Part shown: one piece after another, positions 8,193 through 16,953 of the stretch
How positions within the stretch are numbered: position 1 is the stretch's first letter
How the letters are laid out: every line of letters begins with the position of its first letter
Source: Candidatus Gemmiger faecavium
Lineage (GTDB): Bacteria; Bacillota; Clostridia; Oscillospirales; Ruminococcaceae
Assembly: GCA_019114415.1 (NCBI GenBank)
Contig: DXFO01000003.1
Coordinates: forward strand, 1-64,000
Direction of reading: 5' to 3'
Length of the DNA: 64,000 nucleotides
The notes under the pieces: generated by a model
Database searches by the model: none
What the model saw: the letters and a program-made list of their open reading frames with translations, nothing else
Told to the model about the DNA's origin: nothing
Program-made: the position numbers and the translations under genes

Positions 8193-9374
8193 TCAATGGT
8201 GGAACAGCCGGATGCCGCAGAAGGCCATGGCAATGCCGTACTTGTCGCAGGTCTCGATGACCTGGCTGTCACGGATGCTGCCGCCGGGCTGAACGATGGC
8301 GGTCACGCCGCTGCGGCGGGCGCGCTCGATGTTGTCCCCGAAGGGGAAGAAGGCGTCGCTGCCCAGGGAGACACCGGTCACCTTGTCCAGCCAGGCGCGC
8401 TTTTCCTCAGCGGTCAGCGGCTCAGGCTGGGTGGTGAAGGTCTCGGCCCACATGTCGTCGCCGATGACATCCTCGGGGGTGTCGCCGATGTAGACATCGA
8501 TGGCGTTGTCGCGGTTGGGCTTGCTCACATCGTCGCGGAAGGGCAGATCCAGCACCTTGGGCATATGGCGCAGCTGCCAGTTGTCGGCCTTCTGGCCCGC
8601 CAGACGGGTGCAGTGGATGCGGCTCTGCTGGCCGGCGCCCACGCCGATGGTCTGACCGCCCTGGACATAGCACACCGAGTTGGACTGGGTGTACTTGAGG
8701 ACGATCAGGCTCATGACCAGGTCGCGCTTCTGATCCTCGGTGAGGGTCTTGTTCTTGGTGACGATGTTGGTCAGCATGGTGTCGGCGGTGATGGCCAGAT
8801 CCTGACGGCCCTGCTCAAAGGTCACGCCAAAGACGGTGCGGGTCTCCAGGGGAGCGGGAGCATAGTCGGGATCGATGGCAACGATGTTGTAGTTGCCCTT
8901 TTTCTTGGATTTCAGCACTTCCAGGGCATCGGCGTCGTAGCCGGGCGCAATGATGCCGTCGGACACCTCGTGCTGGATCAGCTTGGCGGTTGCCAGGTCG
9001 CAGACGTCGGACAGGGCGATCCAGTCGCCGAAGCTGGACATGCGGTCAGCGCCGCGGGCGCGGGCGTAAGCGCAGGCCAGGGGAGACAGCTCCACGTCGG
9101 CACCGATGTGGTACATGCGGCGCAGCGTCTCGTCCAGGGGCAGGCCCAGGGCCGCACCGGCGGGGGAGACGTGCTTGAAGCTGGCAGCGGCGGGCAGGCC
9201 CAGAGCCGCTTTCAGGTCACGGACCAGCTGGTAGCTGTTGAAGGCATCCAGAAAGTTGATGTAGCCGGGACGGCCGTTCATGATCTGGATGGGCAGCTCG
9301 CTGCCGTCCGCCATGTAGATGCGGGCAGGCTTCTGGTTGGGGTTGGTGCCGTATTTCAGTTCAAATTCCTTCAT
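8193..9374 (-). CDS. stand-alone AICAR transformylase (PurH C-terminal domain only)
   Basis: Formylates AICAR to FAICAR with 10-formyl-tetrahydrofolate. The 393 residues correspond to the transformylase half of bifunctional PurH; the Lys-His pair needed for catalysis is visible in ASFKHVSPAGAALG. The N-terminal IMP cyclohydrolase (MGS-like) domain is absent. The missing activity is supplied by the gene five bases upstream, an archaeal-type IMP cyclohydrolase. The start at 9374 (MKEFELKYGTNP) is a conserved-looking beginning; the longer frame runs into the upstream gene. A gene symbol is not settled for this clostridial form, so I leave it blank. Confidence 0.9.
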   Translation of the reverse strand: MKEFELKYGTNPNQKPARIYMADGSELPIQIMNGRPGYINFLDAFNSYQLVRDLKAALGLPAAASFKHVSPAGAALGLPLDETLRRMYHIGADVELSPLACAYARARGADRMSSFGDWIALSDVCDLATAKLIQHEVSDGIIAPGYDADALEVLKSKKKGNYNIVAIDPDYAPAPLETRTVFGVTFEQGRQDLAITADTMLTNIVTKNKTLTEDQKRDLVMSLIVLKYTQSNSVCYVQGGQTIGVGAGQQSRIHCTRLAGQKADNWQLRHMPKVLDLPFRDDVSKPNRDNAIDVYIGDTPEDVIGDDMWAETFTTQPEPLTAEEKRAWLDKVTGVSLGSDAFFPFGDNIERARRSGVTAIVQPGGSIRDSQVIETCDKYGIAMAFCGIRLFHH

Positions 9375-9379
9375 GGATC

Positions 9380-10111
9380 TCAGCCCTCCACAGCAGTGTA
9401 TTTGTTCAGGATAACATCCTCGTAGTCGCCGGTGGCCAGAGTGATGGCGCGGACGAACAGGCTGACCTTGTTGTCCTCGTTGAGCGCTGCCCACAGTTTG
9501 CCGGCAAACTCATTGGGATCGTTCTGGTCGATGGCAACGCGCATGGGCTCGCCTGCATAGCTGGGGATGGGGGAGCCGTTCTTCTGGTAGGTGCTGATGA
9601 AGTGCCCCTCACCGGCCAGAGGCTGCGGGTAGTCGAAGGTCTGGCGCTGCAGGCTGGAGGGATCGCCCTCGCAGGTTTTGAGGATGTTCAGCTTGTAACC
9701 GCCGCGGCGCATATTGACAACGCCGGAAATGCGCGGGGTAAAGTTGGGGGCGTCGTCCTCAAACAGGCGGGTGGACAGAGCAGCCTCAAAGCTGTAACCC
9801 GGGAAGAGATTGTCCCGGATGAAGTGGTAGATGGTGTCGGTCTGGTCGCCGTTGGTGACGATGGTGGTCTCGTGCAGGGTCAGCACGGGATTGTAGATGA
9901 TGAGGTGCGGGTCCTCCATCTTGGCGGGGTCGGCCGCCACGGTGCGGATGCCGCCGGGAATGGCCTCAAACACACGGTTGCGGCTGTTGGAGCTGCGGCC
10001 CATGATCCAGTAGGCCACCATGGCCTTGGTGCCGTCGGGGGACAGGCCCAGGCAGATGCCGCGGCCGGGATACTCGTTGCCGGAAAGATATCTGTACAGG
10101 TTCTTTTTCAT
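9380..10111 (-). CDS. purO: archaeal-type IMP cyclohydrolase
   Basis: Closes FAICAR to IMP, the last de novo step. The 243-residue protein starts MKKNLYRYLSGNEYPGRG and fits the PurO/IMP_cyclohyd family first known from methanogens, unrelated to the bacterial PurH N-terminal domain. It lies between purN (5-base gap) and the stand-alone transformylase, which is a strong context argument: together they replace PurH. GAGGTG precedes the ATG at proper distance. The assignment rests on remembered family features plus context. Confidence 0.85.
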   Translation of the reverse strand: MKKNLYRYLSGNEYPGRGICLGLSPDGTKAMVAYWIMGRSSNSRNRVFEAIPGGIRTVAADPAKMEDPHLIIYNPVLTLHETTIVTNGDQTDTIYHFIRDNLFPGYSFEAALSTRLFEDDAPNFTPRISGVVNMRRGGYKLNILKTCEGDPSSLQRQTFDYPQPLAGEGHFISTYQKNGSPIPSYAGEPMRVAIDQNDPNEFAGKLWAALNEDNKVSLFVRAITLATGDYEDVILNKYTAVEG

Positions 10112-10116
10112 AACTG

Positions 10117-10710
10117 TTACACCTCACCGTTGCAGACCATGGCGATGGCACGGGGCAGCAGCTTCCACTCTGCCTCCACCATCACGCGTTTTTGTAAGAC
10201 TTCGGGGGTATCGCCGGGCTGGATCTCCACCGCCTTCTGCAGCAGGATGGGACCGCCGTCGCATACCTCGTTGACAAAGTGGACCGTCGCACCCGTCACC
10301 TTGACGCCCCGGGCCAGAGCGGCCTCATGCACCCGCAGGCCGTAGAAACCGGGACCGCAGAAGCTGGGGATCAGGCTGGGATGGACGTTGAGGATGCGGT
10401 TGGGATAGGCCGCGATGACGCTGGGGCCCAGCACGCTGAGGAACCCGGCCAGAACCACCAGCTCGATGCCGTTTTCCTGAAGGACGCTCAGCAGGGCCGC
10501 GTCAAATTCTTCCGAGGTGGCATAGTCCTTGCGGCTGACCACTGCCGTGGGCACCCCGAAGGACGCCGCGCGCTCCAGGGCGTAGACCCCGGGCTTGCTG
10601 GCCACCACCAGGGTGACCTTGCCGTTCGGGTTTTCGCCGCGGCGCTCGCTCTCCAGGATGGCCTGGAGGTTGGTGCCGCCGCCGGATACCAAAACCGCGA
10701 TCTTCATCAT
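10117..10710 (-). CDS. purN: phosphoribosylglycinamide formyltransferase
   Basis: Transfers a formyl group from 10-formyl-THF to GAR (third purine step). It is 197 residues long with an N-terminal [11 protein letters not shown] phosphate-binding loop and the catalytic segment [10 protein letters not shown] (Asn and His), followed by the later Asp in EVCDGGPIL. Its ATG overlaps the purM TGA by four bases (ATGA), implying translational coupling. Confidence 0.95.
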   Translation of the reverse strand: MMKIAVLVSGGGTNLQAILESERRGENPNGKVTLVVASKPGVYALERAASFGVPTAVVSRKDYATSEEFDAALLSVLQENGIELVVLAGFLSVLGPSVIAAYPNRILNVHPSLIPSFCGPGFYGLRVHEAALARGVKVTGATVHFVNEVCDGGPILLQKAVEIQPGDTPEVLQKRVMVEAEWKLLPRAIAMVCNGEV

Positions 10711-11747
10711 ACCAGTTCCACTCCTTCGCCCTCGGCAATGACACCGAGACGGTAGGCATCCTCGCCGTTGGCCTTGAGGATCTCGAGAGCCTTGTCGGCA
10801 TCCTCGGCGGCAACGGTCAGAACCATGCCGACGCCCATGTTGAAGGTGTTGAACATGTCGCGCTCGGGAATGTTGCCTTCCTTGGCCAGCACGTCGAAGA
10901 GGGCGGGGATGCGCACATCCTCCTTGCGGATGCGGGCGCAGCAGCCGGCTTTCAGGCTGCGAGGAATGTTCTCATAGAAGCCGCCGCCGGTGATGTGGGA
11001 CACGCCCTTGACGGTGACTTCCTCCATCAGAGCCAGCACCGGCTTGACGTAGATGCGGGTGGGAGCCAGCAGCGCCTCGCCCAGGGTGCAGCCCAGGGCA
11101 GGGTAACGCTTCTCCAGCACTTCGGGCTGGTTTTCCAGATCAAAGATCTTGCGCACCAGCGAGAAGCCGTTGGAGTGCACGCCGGAGGAGGGCAGGGCGA
11201 TCATGACGTCGCCGGGGACCATTGTAGAGTTGTCCAGGATCTTGCTCTTGTCCACGGCGCCCACAGTAAAGCCGGCCAGGTCGTACTCGTCCTCAGGGTA
11301 GAAGCCGGGCATCTCGGCGGTCTCGCCGCCCACCAGAGCGCAGCCTGCCTGAACGCAGCCCTCGGCCACGCCCTTGACCAGCTCGGCAATGCGCTCGGGA
11401 ACGTTCTTGCCGCAGGCGATGTAGTCCAGGAATACCAGAGGCTTGGCGCCTGCGCAGATGACGTCGTTGACGCACATGGCAACGCAGTCGATGCCCACGG
11501 TGTCATGCTTGTCCATGAAATGAGCGATGCGCAGCTTGGTGCCCACGCCGTCGGTGCCGGAGATCAGCACAGGGTGGGGCATGTTGGTGCAGTCCAGTTC
11601 AAACAGACCGCCAAAGCCGCCCAGGCCGCCGATGCAGTGGCGGTTCATGGTGCGGTCGACGTACTGCTTCATCAGTTCAACGGCTTTGTAGCCCGCGGTG
11701 ATATCCACACCGGCAGCGGCGTAGCTCTCGGAATGACTCTTTTGCAT
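10707..11747 (-). CDS. purM: phosphoribosylformylglycinamidine cyclo-ligase (AIR synthase)
   Basis: ATP-dependent ring closure of FGAM to AIR; 346 residues, the normal length. Typical segments are [23 protein letters not shown] and the [12 protein letters not shown] loop, ending with the [12 protein letters not shown] motif. AAGGAGGAT stands close upstream of the ATG. Located between purF and purN. Confidence 0.96.
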   Translation of the reverse strand: MQKSHSESYAAAGVDITAGYKAVELMKQYVDRTMNRHCIGGLGGFGGLFELDCTNMPHPVLISGTDGVGTKLRIAHFMDKHDTVGIDCVAMCVNDVICAGAKPLVFLDYIACGKNVPERIAELVKGVAEGCVQAGCALVGGETAEMPGFYPEDEYDLAGFTVGAVDKSKILDNSTMVPGDVMIALPSSGVHSNGFSLVRKIFDLENQPEVLEKRYPALGCTLGEALLAPTRIYVKPVLALMEEVTVKGVSHITGGGFYENIPRSLKAGCCARIRKEDVRIPALFDVLAKEGNIPERDMFNTFNMGVGMVLTVAAEDADKALEILKANGEDAYRLGVIAEGEGVELV

Positions 11748-11789
11748 ATCGATCCTCCTTGGGTGCTTGCGGCGGTGCGCCGCGCAGGG

Positions 11790-13259
11790 TCACAGCTTTT
11801 TCTGGGGATTGGAAACGCTCAGCGGCTTGTCGTACACGATGTCCATGGTCTCGGTGGGCGGGGTCACAGGATACTGTCCGGTAAAGCAGCCGGTGCAGAA
11901 ATCACAGTGGCTGTGGATGGCAAGCTGCTTGACATGCTCCACGCTCAGGTAGCCCAGCGTGTCGGAACCGACCAGACGGTTGATCTCATCCACGGTATGG
12001 CCGGTGGCGATCAGGTCCTTCTCGTCGGGAATGTCGGTGCCGAAATAGCAGGGATGGATGAAGGGCGGCGCGCTGATGCGGTAGTGTACTTCCTTGGCGC
12101 CGGCCTCGCGCAGCAGGCGGATGGTGCGGGCGCTGGTAGTGCCGCGGACGATGGAGTCGTCCACCAGTACAACGCGCTTGCCCTTGACGGTGGACTCAAT
12201 GGCGTTGAGCTTGATGCGGACGCTGTTTTCGCGCTGCTTCTGGTTGCCTTGGATAAAGGTGCGGCCCACATACTTGTTCTTGATGAAGCCGATGCCGTAG
12301 GGGATACCGCTTTCCTGAGCATAACCCAGGGCAGCGTCCAGGCCGGAATCCGGCGCGCCGATGACCACGTCGGCCTCCACGGGATGCTCCTGCGCCAGGA
12401 AACGCCCTGCCTGCAGGCGGGCCTCGTGAACGCAGGTGCCCTCGATGATGGAGTCGGGACGGGCAAAGTAGATGTACTCAAACACGCAGATGGTGTGGGG
12501 CGCGGTGTTGCAGTGGGTCTCAATGCTGCGCAGGCCCGCATGGTCGGCAATGACGATCTCGCCGGGGCGGACGTCGCGCACGAACTTGGCGCCCACGGCA
12601 TCCAGCGCGCAGGACTCGGAGGCAAAGGCGTAGCCTGCACCATCGGGCAGTTCGCCGATGCACAGGGGGCGGAAGCCGTTGGGGTCCCGGGCGGCGATGA
12701 GCTTGGTGTGGGTCATGATGACCAGGCTGTACGCGCCCTCAATGTCGTCCATGGTACGGCTGACAGCCATTTCAATGTTGGGGGTCAGCAGACGGTTCTG
12801 GGTCAGCAGATAACCGATGACCTCGGTGTCCGAGGTGCCGTGGAAGATGGAACCGCTCATCTCCAGCTTGCGGCGCAGCTTGGGAGCGTTGACCAGGTTG
12901 CCGTTGTGGCAGATGGCCATGGCGCCCTTGCAGTGGTGCAGGACCATGGGCTGGGCGTTGGAGCGGCTGCGCTGGCCTGCGGTGGCATAACGCACATGGC
13001 CGGTGGCCATCTTGGCGTCATGGGGCAGATCTTCCAGCACGCGCTTGGTAAAGACCTCGCTCACAAGACCCAGGTCGCGGTAGCCGGACAGCACGCCGTC
13101 CACGTTCAGGGCGATGCCGCAGCTTTCCTGGCCGCGGTGCTGCAGGGCGTACAGGGCACTGTATACCGCGCTGACCATGTCGGTCTCGCCGGTCTTGTCA
13201 TAAATACCGAATACGCCGCATTCTTCGTGCAGGGCTTCGGTAAGGGCAGATTCACACAT
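11790..13259 (-). CDS. purF: amidophosphoribosyltransferase
   Basis: Commits PRPP to purine synthesis by making phosphoribosylamine with glutamine. The 489-residue protein is the Bacillus-type form: a 13-residue propeptide precedes the nucleophile Cys14 (ECGVFGIYD), and iron-sulfur ligands are visible as the cysteine before VFEYIYFARPD, a HPCYFG cysteine and the C-terminal CDFCTGC group. The PRPP loop VVLVDDSIVRGTT is intact. The cluster makes the enzyme oxygen-sensitive in family members, which suits an anaerobe. Confidence 0.96.
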   Translation of the reverse strand: MCESALTEALHEECGVFGIYDKTGETDMVSAVYSALYALQHRGQESCGIALNVDGVLSGYRDLGLVSEVFTKRVLEDLPHDAKMATGHVRYATAGQRSRSNAQPMVLHHCKGAMAICHNGNLVNAPKLRRKLEMSGSIFHGTSDTEVIGYLLTQNRLLTPNIEMAVSRTMDDIEGAYSLVIMTHTKLIAARDPNGFRPLCIGELPDGAGYAFASESCALDAVGAKFVRDVRPGEIVIADHAGLRSIETHCNTAPHTICVFEYIYFARPDSIIEGTCVHEARLQAGRFLAQEHPVEADVVIGAPDSGLDAALGYAQESGIPYGIGFIKNKYVGRTFIQGNQKQRENSVRIKLNAIESTVKGKRVVLVDDSIVRGTTSARTIRLLREAGAKEVHYRISAPPFIHPCYFGTDIPDEKDLIATGHTVDEINRLVGSDTLGYLSVEHVKQLAIHSHCDFCTGCFTGQYPVTPPTETMDIVYDKPLSVSNPQKKL

Positions 13260-13300
13260 GTAGATACCTCACAAAAGATCAGCAAGAAAACGGAGCCGGA

Positions 13301-14014
13301 TCAGCCCAGCAGGCGCTTCATGACCTCCTGGTAGGCGTCGGCCTCGCCGCCCAGATCGCGGCGGAACAGATCCTTGTCCAGGTGTGCGCCGGTGGTGGCA
13401 TCCCAGAAACGGCAGGTGTCGGGGCTGATCTCGTCGGCCAGGATGATGGTGCCGTCGGACAGGCGGCCGAACTCCAGCTTGAAGTCGATGAGGCGGATGT
13501 TGACGTCCAGCAGGATCTTCTTCAGCACTTCGTTGACCTTGAAGGCGTACTTGGTGATGGTGTCGATCTCTTCCTGGGTGGCCAGGTCGAGAGCCAGGGC
13601 GTAGTAGTGGTTGATGAACGGATCATGCAGGTCGTCGTTCTTGTAGCTGAACTCCAGAATGGGGGTCTTGAAGGGAGTGCCCTCGGCAACGCCCATGCGC
13701 AGGGAGAAGTGACCGGCAGCCACGTTGCGGATGATGACCTCCAGGGGAACGATCTCCACCTTCTTGACCAGGGTGTCGCGGTCGTTGAGCTCCTCCACGT
13801 AATGGGTGGGGATGCCTTCCTTTTCCAGCTTCTGCATCAGAGCGTTGGACAGCTTGTTGTTGACGATGCCCTTGTCGCGGATGGTGCCCTTCTTCTCACC
13901 GTCGCCGGCGGTGGCGTCGTCCTTGTAGTGGACCATGACGATCTCGGGATCGCTGGTAGCGAAAACCTGCTTTGCCTTGCCTTCGTACATCTGCTCTTTC
14001 ACGGTAACATTCAT
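13301..14014 (-). CDS. purC: SAICAR synthetase
   Basis: Joins CAIR and aspartate with ATP to make SAICAR; 237 residues. The start MNVTVKEQMYEGKAKQVF is chosen because AAAGGAG lies nine bases upstream; the longer frame from 14038 lacks a site. Family motifs include the KDDATAGDG loop, GIPTHYVEEL and the C-terminal ADEISPDTCRFWD. It stands between purE and purF. Confidence 0.96.
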   Translation of the reverse strand: MNVTVKEQMYEGKAKQVFATSDPEIVMVHYKDDATAGDGEKKGTIRDKGIVNNKLSNALMQKLEKEGIPTHYVEELNDRDTLVKKVEIVPLEVIIRNVAAGHFSLRMGVAEGTPFKTPILEFSYKNDDLHDPFINHYYALALDLATQEEIDTITKYAFKVNEVLKKILLDVNIRLIDFKLEFGRLSDGTIILADEISPDTCRFWDATTGAHLDKDLFRRDLGGEADAYQEVMKRLLG

Positions 14015-14141
14015 GGTGATACGCTCCTTTTCAATCATACAAAAATCCGGTTGTCTATTATAAAAATATCATACCATAACACGGGGAAAATGCACACCCG
14101 TCAAAATGCCAAAAAGCACGTTTTGGCGGGAAAAGCCAGGG

Positions 14142-14648
14142 TCACAGCGCAGCAGCCTCGGCGCGGATGGCGGCATCCTTTTTGGCGATGGCGGCGGCGG
14201 TGTCGGCGCGGAACTGTTCCAGCTTGGCAGCCAGGTCATCGTCAGCCACAGCCAGGATGGACACGGCCAGATAGGCGGCGTTCTTGGCGCCGTTCAGAGC
14301 CACGGTGGCTACGGGATAGCCGGAAGGCATCTGCACGGTAGCCAGCAGAGCGTCCATGCCGTCCATGGCACCGCCCTTCATGGGGATGCCGATGACCGGC
14401 AGGGTGGTGTTGGCGGCAAAGGCACCGGCCAGATGCGCGGCCATGCCGGCGGCACACAGGATGACGCCGAAACCGTCGGCACGGGCGTTCTTGGCGAACT
14501 CGGCCGCGGCGGCGGGGGTGCGGTGGGCGGACAGGATGCGGGCCTCATACGGCACGCCGAAGTCCTTCAGGACACTGCAGGCGCCCTTGACTACCGGCCA
14601 GTCGCTGTCGGAGCCCATGACAATGGCAACTTTTTTCTGTTCGTTCAT
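14142..14648 (-). CDS. purE: PurE, AIR carboxylase / N5-CAIR mutase
   Basis: First gene of the purine operon. The 168-residue protein carries the phosphate-binding loop MGSDSDWPVVKG and the SAHRTP motif, which resemble class I PurE (N5-CAIR mutase). Class I enzymes usually work with PurK, and no purK is in this window; it may lie elsewhere. AGGAGGG precedes the ATG. A terminator-like hairpin ends just before this binding site. Confidence 0.94.
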   Translation of the reverse strand: MNEQKKVAIVMGSDSDWPVVKGACSVLKDFGVPYEARILSAHRTPAAAAEFAKNARADGFGVILCAAGMAAHLAGAFAANTTLPVIGIPMKGGAMDGMDALLATVQMPSGYPVATVALNGAKNAAYLAVSILAVADDDLAAKLEQFRADTAAAIAKKDAAIRAEAAAL

Positions 14649-14990
14649 TTTACTTGCCCTCCTGAAAAAAGTAACAGCGCAGTGCGGTTATGGTGCACTG
14701 CGCTTGCGGGTTACGGACATATGGATACACGGCGAGAGGGAGAAAAGATACTGCCCGCTGCCTTTGAGCGGGACTGCGCCAAAATACCGGACACAGCAAA
14801 TCCCCCTTGCATCAAATTGGCTGCCCGGAACACCATGGTGCCGGGCTGGAATCGCCCTGTACGTTCAGTGTAAATCCCCGGCGGGCAAAATGCAAGCGAC
14901 GGGGAATCATTTCGGCTAAGTTGCCAGTGCGGCTTTGCCAAAAAACGACATTTTAGCAATTTTACCAGAAAGAAATGCGGTAAAGTATGA
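14649..14990 (-). promoter_or_regulatory. structured leader of the purine operon with attenuator-like hairpin
   Basis: On the minus strand the 340 bases before purE contain several hairpins (CCCCG/CGGGG, GCCCGG/CCGGGC, CCCGCT/AGCGGG) and end in a perfect 9-base stem (GCGCAGTGC, 14695-14703, with GCACTGCGC, 14677-14685) extended by GTAAC/GTTAC and followed directly by six T and then the purE binding site. A dyad TTTACC-N12-GGTAAA lies at 14961-14984. I do not see the purine, PRPP or ykkC riboswitch consensus, nor a convincing -35/-10 pair. The rest of the gap up to 15168 holds only the plus-strand promoter. Confidence 0.5.
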
Positions 14991-15103
14991 CTTTTTGAAG
15001 CCTCTGCCCAGCGGTTTGTGCGCCATGCCCCGGCAGGACAGGGAAAATTTACATTCCCGACAGGGTTTTGCGCCCCCAAACGCCACACAGGCCGCCGGTT
15101 CTG

Positions 15104-15112
15104 TGTTATAAT
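15104..15112 (+). promoter_or_regulatory. extended -10 promoter for the acetyltransferase pair
   Basis: TGT followed by TATAAT (15107-15112), an extended -10, with no recognisable -35. It is about 57 bases before the first gene. Confidence 0.4.
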
Positions 15113-15168
15113 GTGTCCATCAAGCGGCGGGGGGCAATATCCCCCGGAGGGAAAGGACGGGCCTTGTC

Positions 15169-15708
15169 ATGGCAGCGGAAAAGAACGTACTGATCCTGGG
15201 GCGCGGCGGCTTCGGCACCGAACTGGCGGAGCTTTTGACCGGCACGGGACTGTATCAGAAGGTATATTTTCTCGACGACGGCGCACCCGACTGTGCGGGG
15301 CGTCTGGATGATCTGGAACGGCCCGCCCTGCGTGCCCTTTGCCCCGACGCCTTTGCGGCGGTGGGCAATAACGCCCTGCGGCTGGACCTGCTCCGCCGCC
15401 TGCGTGAGGCAGGGTACAACCTGCCGGTATTTGTGCATCCCCGGGCGTTTGTCTGCCCGTCGGCGCAGTTGGGGGAGGGGACCGTGGTCCTGCCGCTGTG
15501 CTGGGTGGGCGCCCGCACCGTGGCGGGGATGGGCTGCATCCTCAATGCGGGGGCCAGCATCGACCATGACGTGGTGCTGGGAGACGGGGTCCATGCCGCG
15601 CCCGGCGCCATCATCAAGGCGGGGGCCAAGCTGGAATCCTGTGCGAAAGCCGACAGCGGACAGGTGATCCGCTCCCCGTGGGAGCTCAAGACGGGCGGTC
15701 CGCGCTGA
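15169..15708 (+). CDS. NeuD/PglD-like sugar O- or N-acetyltransferase
   Basis: A 179-residue protein with a short Rossmann-like N-terminal domain (NVLILGRGGFGTELA) followed by a left-handed beta-helix built from hexapeptide repeats (for example GEGTVVLPLCWVGARTVAG and GASIDHDVVLGDGVH). The catalytic-type His of the family is present in the SIDHDVVLG segment. Members acetylate UDP-sugars or sialic acids for capsule, glycan or glycoprotein synthesis. It is followed 29 bases later by a membrane acyltransferase gene, so the two probably modify a surface glycan together. The actual substrate cannot be read from sequence. Confidence 0.8.
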   Translation: MAAEKNVLILGRGGFGTELAELLTGTGLYQKVYFLDDGAPDCAGRLDDLERPALRALCPDAFAAVGNNALRLDLLRRLREAGYNLPVFVHPRAFVCPSAQLGEGTVVLPLCWVGARTVAGMGCILNAGASIDHDVVLGDGVHAAPGAIIKAGAKLESCAKADSGQVIRSPWELKTGGPR

Positions 15709-15737
15709 CACGCCCCGGACAGAAAGGAGACCAATGT

Positions 15738-16820
15738 ATGTTGAACGCGCAAAACGCCCCTGCTGCATCGGGCAGACGAGTCTACGTGGATGCGATGAAA
15801 GGCCTGGGCATCATTTTGGTGGTGTGGGGCCATTTTGAGGAATACTACCGCGGCACTTCGCCCATTTTCAACGGTACCTTTGAATGCTTTTATCTCTTCC
15901 ACATGGCCGTGTTCTGCATGTGCAGCGGACTGGTGGCAAGGTTCAACTGGAAAAAGATGATTCTGCAGCAGGTCTGGCTGTATCTGCTCTGCCAGGCGGG
16001 ACTGGTGCTGTTCCGGCAGCAAGTCCTGGGCGAGGACCTGGCAGCCTCCGGGGGCCTGCTGATGGCGCTGCTGGTGCCATGGCGGCACATGTGGTATCTT
16101 TACTCCCTGATTTTCTGGGAACTGACGGTGCCGCTGTTGTCCCTGCTGCGGGATAAGTTCCGCCTGCCCGGAAAACTGGTGGGCCTGGCGGCCGCGGTGG
16201 CCATTGGCCTGGCCGCAGGCATGGTGGAATGGCCTTACTCTTTCAACCGTGTGTTCTGCTTTTGGCCGTTCTATGTCGTGGGCGTTCTCTTCCGGGAGGA
16301 GATCGACGTCTGGTATCGGGCATCCCGGAAACTTTTGTCCCTGCGGGTGCTGCCGGGGATCGCGTTTCTGGCGGTGTACGGGTTCTGGTTCGTCAGCATC
16401 CTCCGTGCGCCGGAGCCGGTGTATGAGGGCGCGCGCATTTTCAATGACGTGGCCTATACCGACGGCTATACCATGGTCGACCGTGCCATGTATTACCTGA
16501 TCGGCATAGCCACGGCCCTGGCCCTCATCGCGGTGCTGGGCAATGTGAAGTCCTTTGCGTCGCTGGGCAAGCGGACGCTGCCCGTCTACATCATGCACAT
16601 GCCGGCGTACGCCTTCCTGGTGGAGTTGGGGACCTACGAGGTCGCCGGCGAAAAGGGAATCCCTGCCGTAGCGGGCTGGGTATTCCTGGCGGCGGGCGGC
16701 TGCATCTGCCTGTTCGGCACAAAAGAGTTTGCGGGTATTTTTAATGCTGTGGCAAACCTCTGGTATAAGGCTTTGCCCGGACTTTTCGCCGGGAAGGCCG
16801 ACAAAGCGCAATCCGCATAA
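15738..16820 (+). CDS. membrane acyltransferase, acyltransferase-3 family
   Basis: A 360-residue protein with about ten hydrophobic segments. The N-terminal YVDAMKGLGIILVVWGHF motif is the hallmark of the acyltransferase-3 / fucose-O-acetylase-like family, where the conserved His acts in acyl transfer across the membrane. The start at 15738 is chosen from AAAGGAG eight bases upstream. It probably O-acetylates a surface polysaccharide or cell-wall glycan. It is the second gene of a two-gene unit and is followed by a strong terminator. Confidence 0.82.
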   Translation: MLNAQNAPAASGRRVYVDAMKGLGIILVVWGHFEEYYRGTSPIFNGTFECFYLFHMAVFCMCSGLVARFNWKKMILQQVWLYLLCQAGLVLFRQQVLGEDLAASGGLLMALLVPWRHMWYLYSLIFWELTVPLLSLLRDKFRLPGKLVGLAAAVAIGLAAGMVEWPYSFNRVFCFWPFYVVGVLFREEIDVWYRASRKLLSLRVLPGIAFLAVYGFWFVSILRAPEPVYEGARIFNDVAYTDGYTMVDRAMYYLIGIATALALIAVLGNVKSFASLGKRTLPVYIMHMPAYAFLVELGTYEVAGEKGIPAVAGWVFLAAGGCICLFGTKEFAGIFNAVANLWYKALPGLFAGKADKAQSA

Positions 16821-16878
16821 ACACAAGGGCGGCAGCCGCTGCCCGGTAGAGGATTCCGCTGAAAGTCCAGCGTCAAAC

Positions 16879-16913
16879 AAAAAGGCACGAGCCAACCGGC
16901 CCGTGCCTTTTTA
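16879..16913. terminator. terminator after the acyltransferase gene
   Basis: AAAAAGGCACG and CGTGCCTTTTT form perfect arms around a 12-base loop. It lies between two convergent units (acyltransferase and murE) and can serve both. Confidence 0.85.
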
Positions 16914-16953
16914 TATTGGGTAAGTAACCTGCCGAACAGGGGAGAAAGCCGCT

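Noticed and set aside
3178-8292. Very long plus-strand reading frame antisense to purL and purD
   Set aside because: Composition is low-complexity (Gly, Ala, His, Gln-rich), it mirrors conserved genes, and has no ribosome binding site. It is an artefact of GC-rich codon use.
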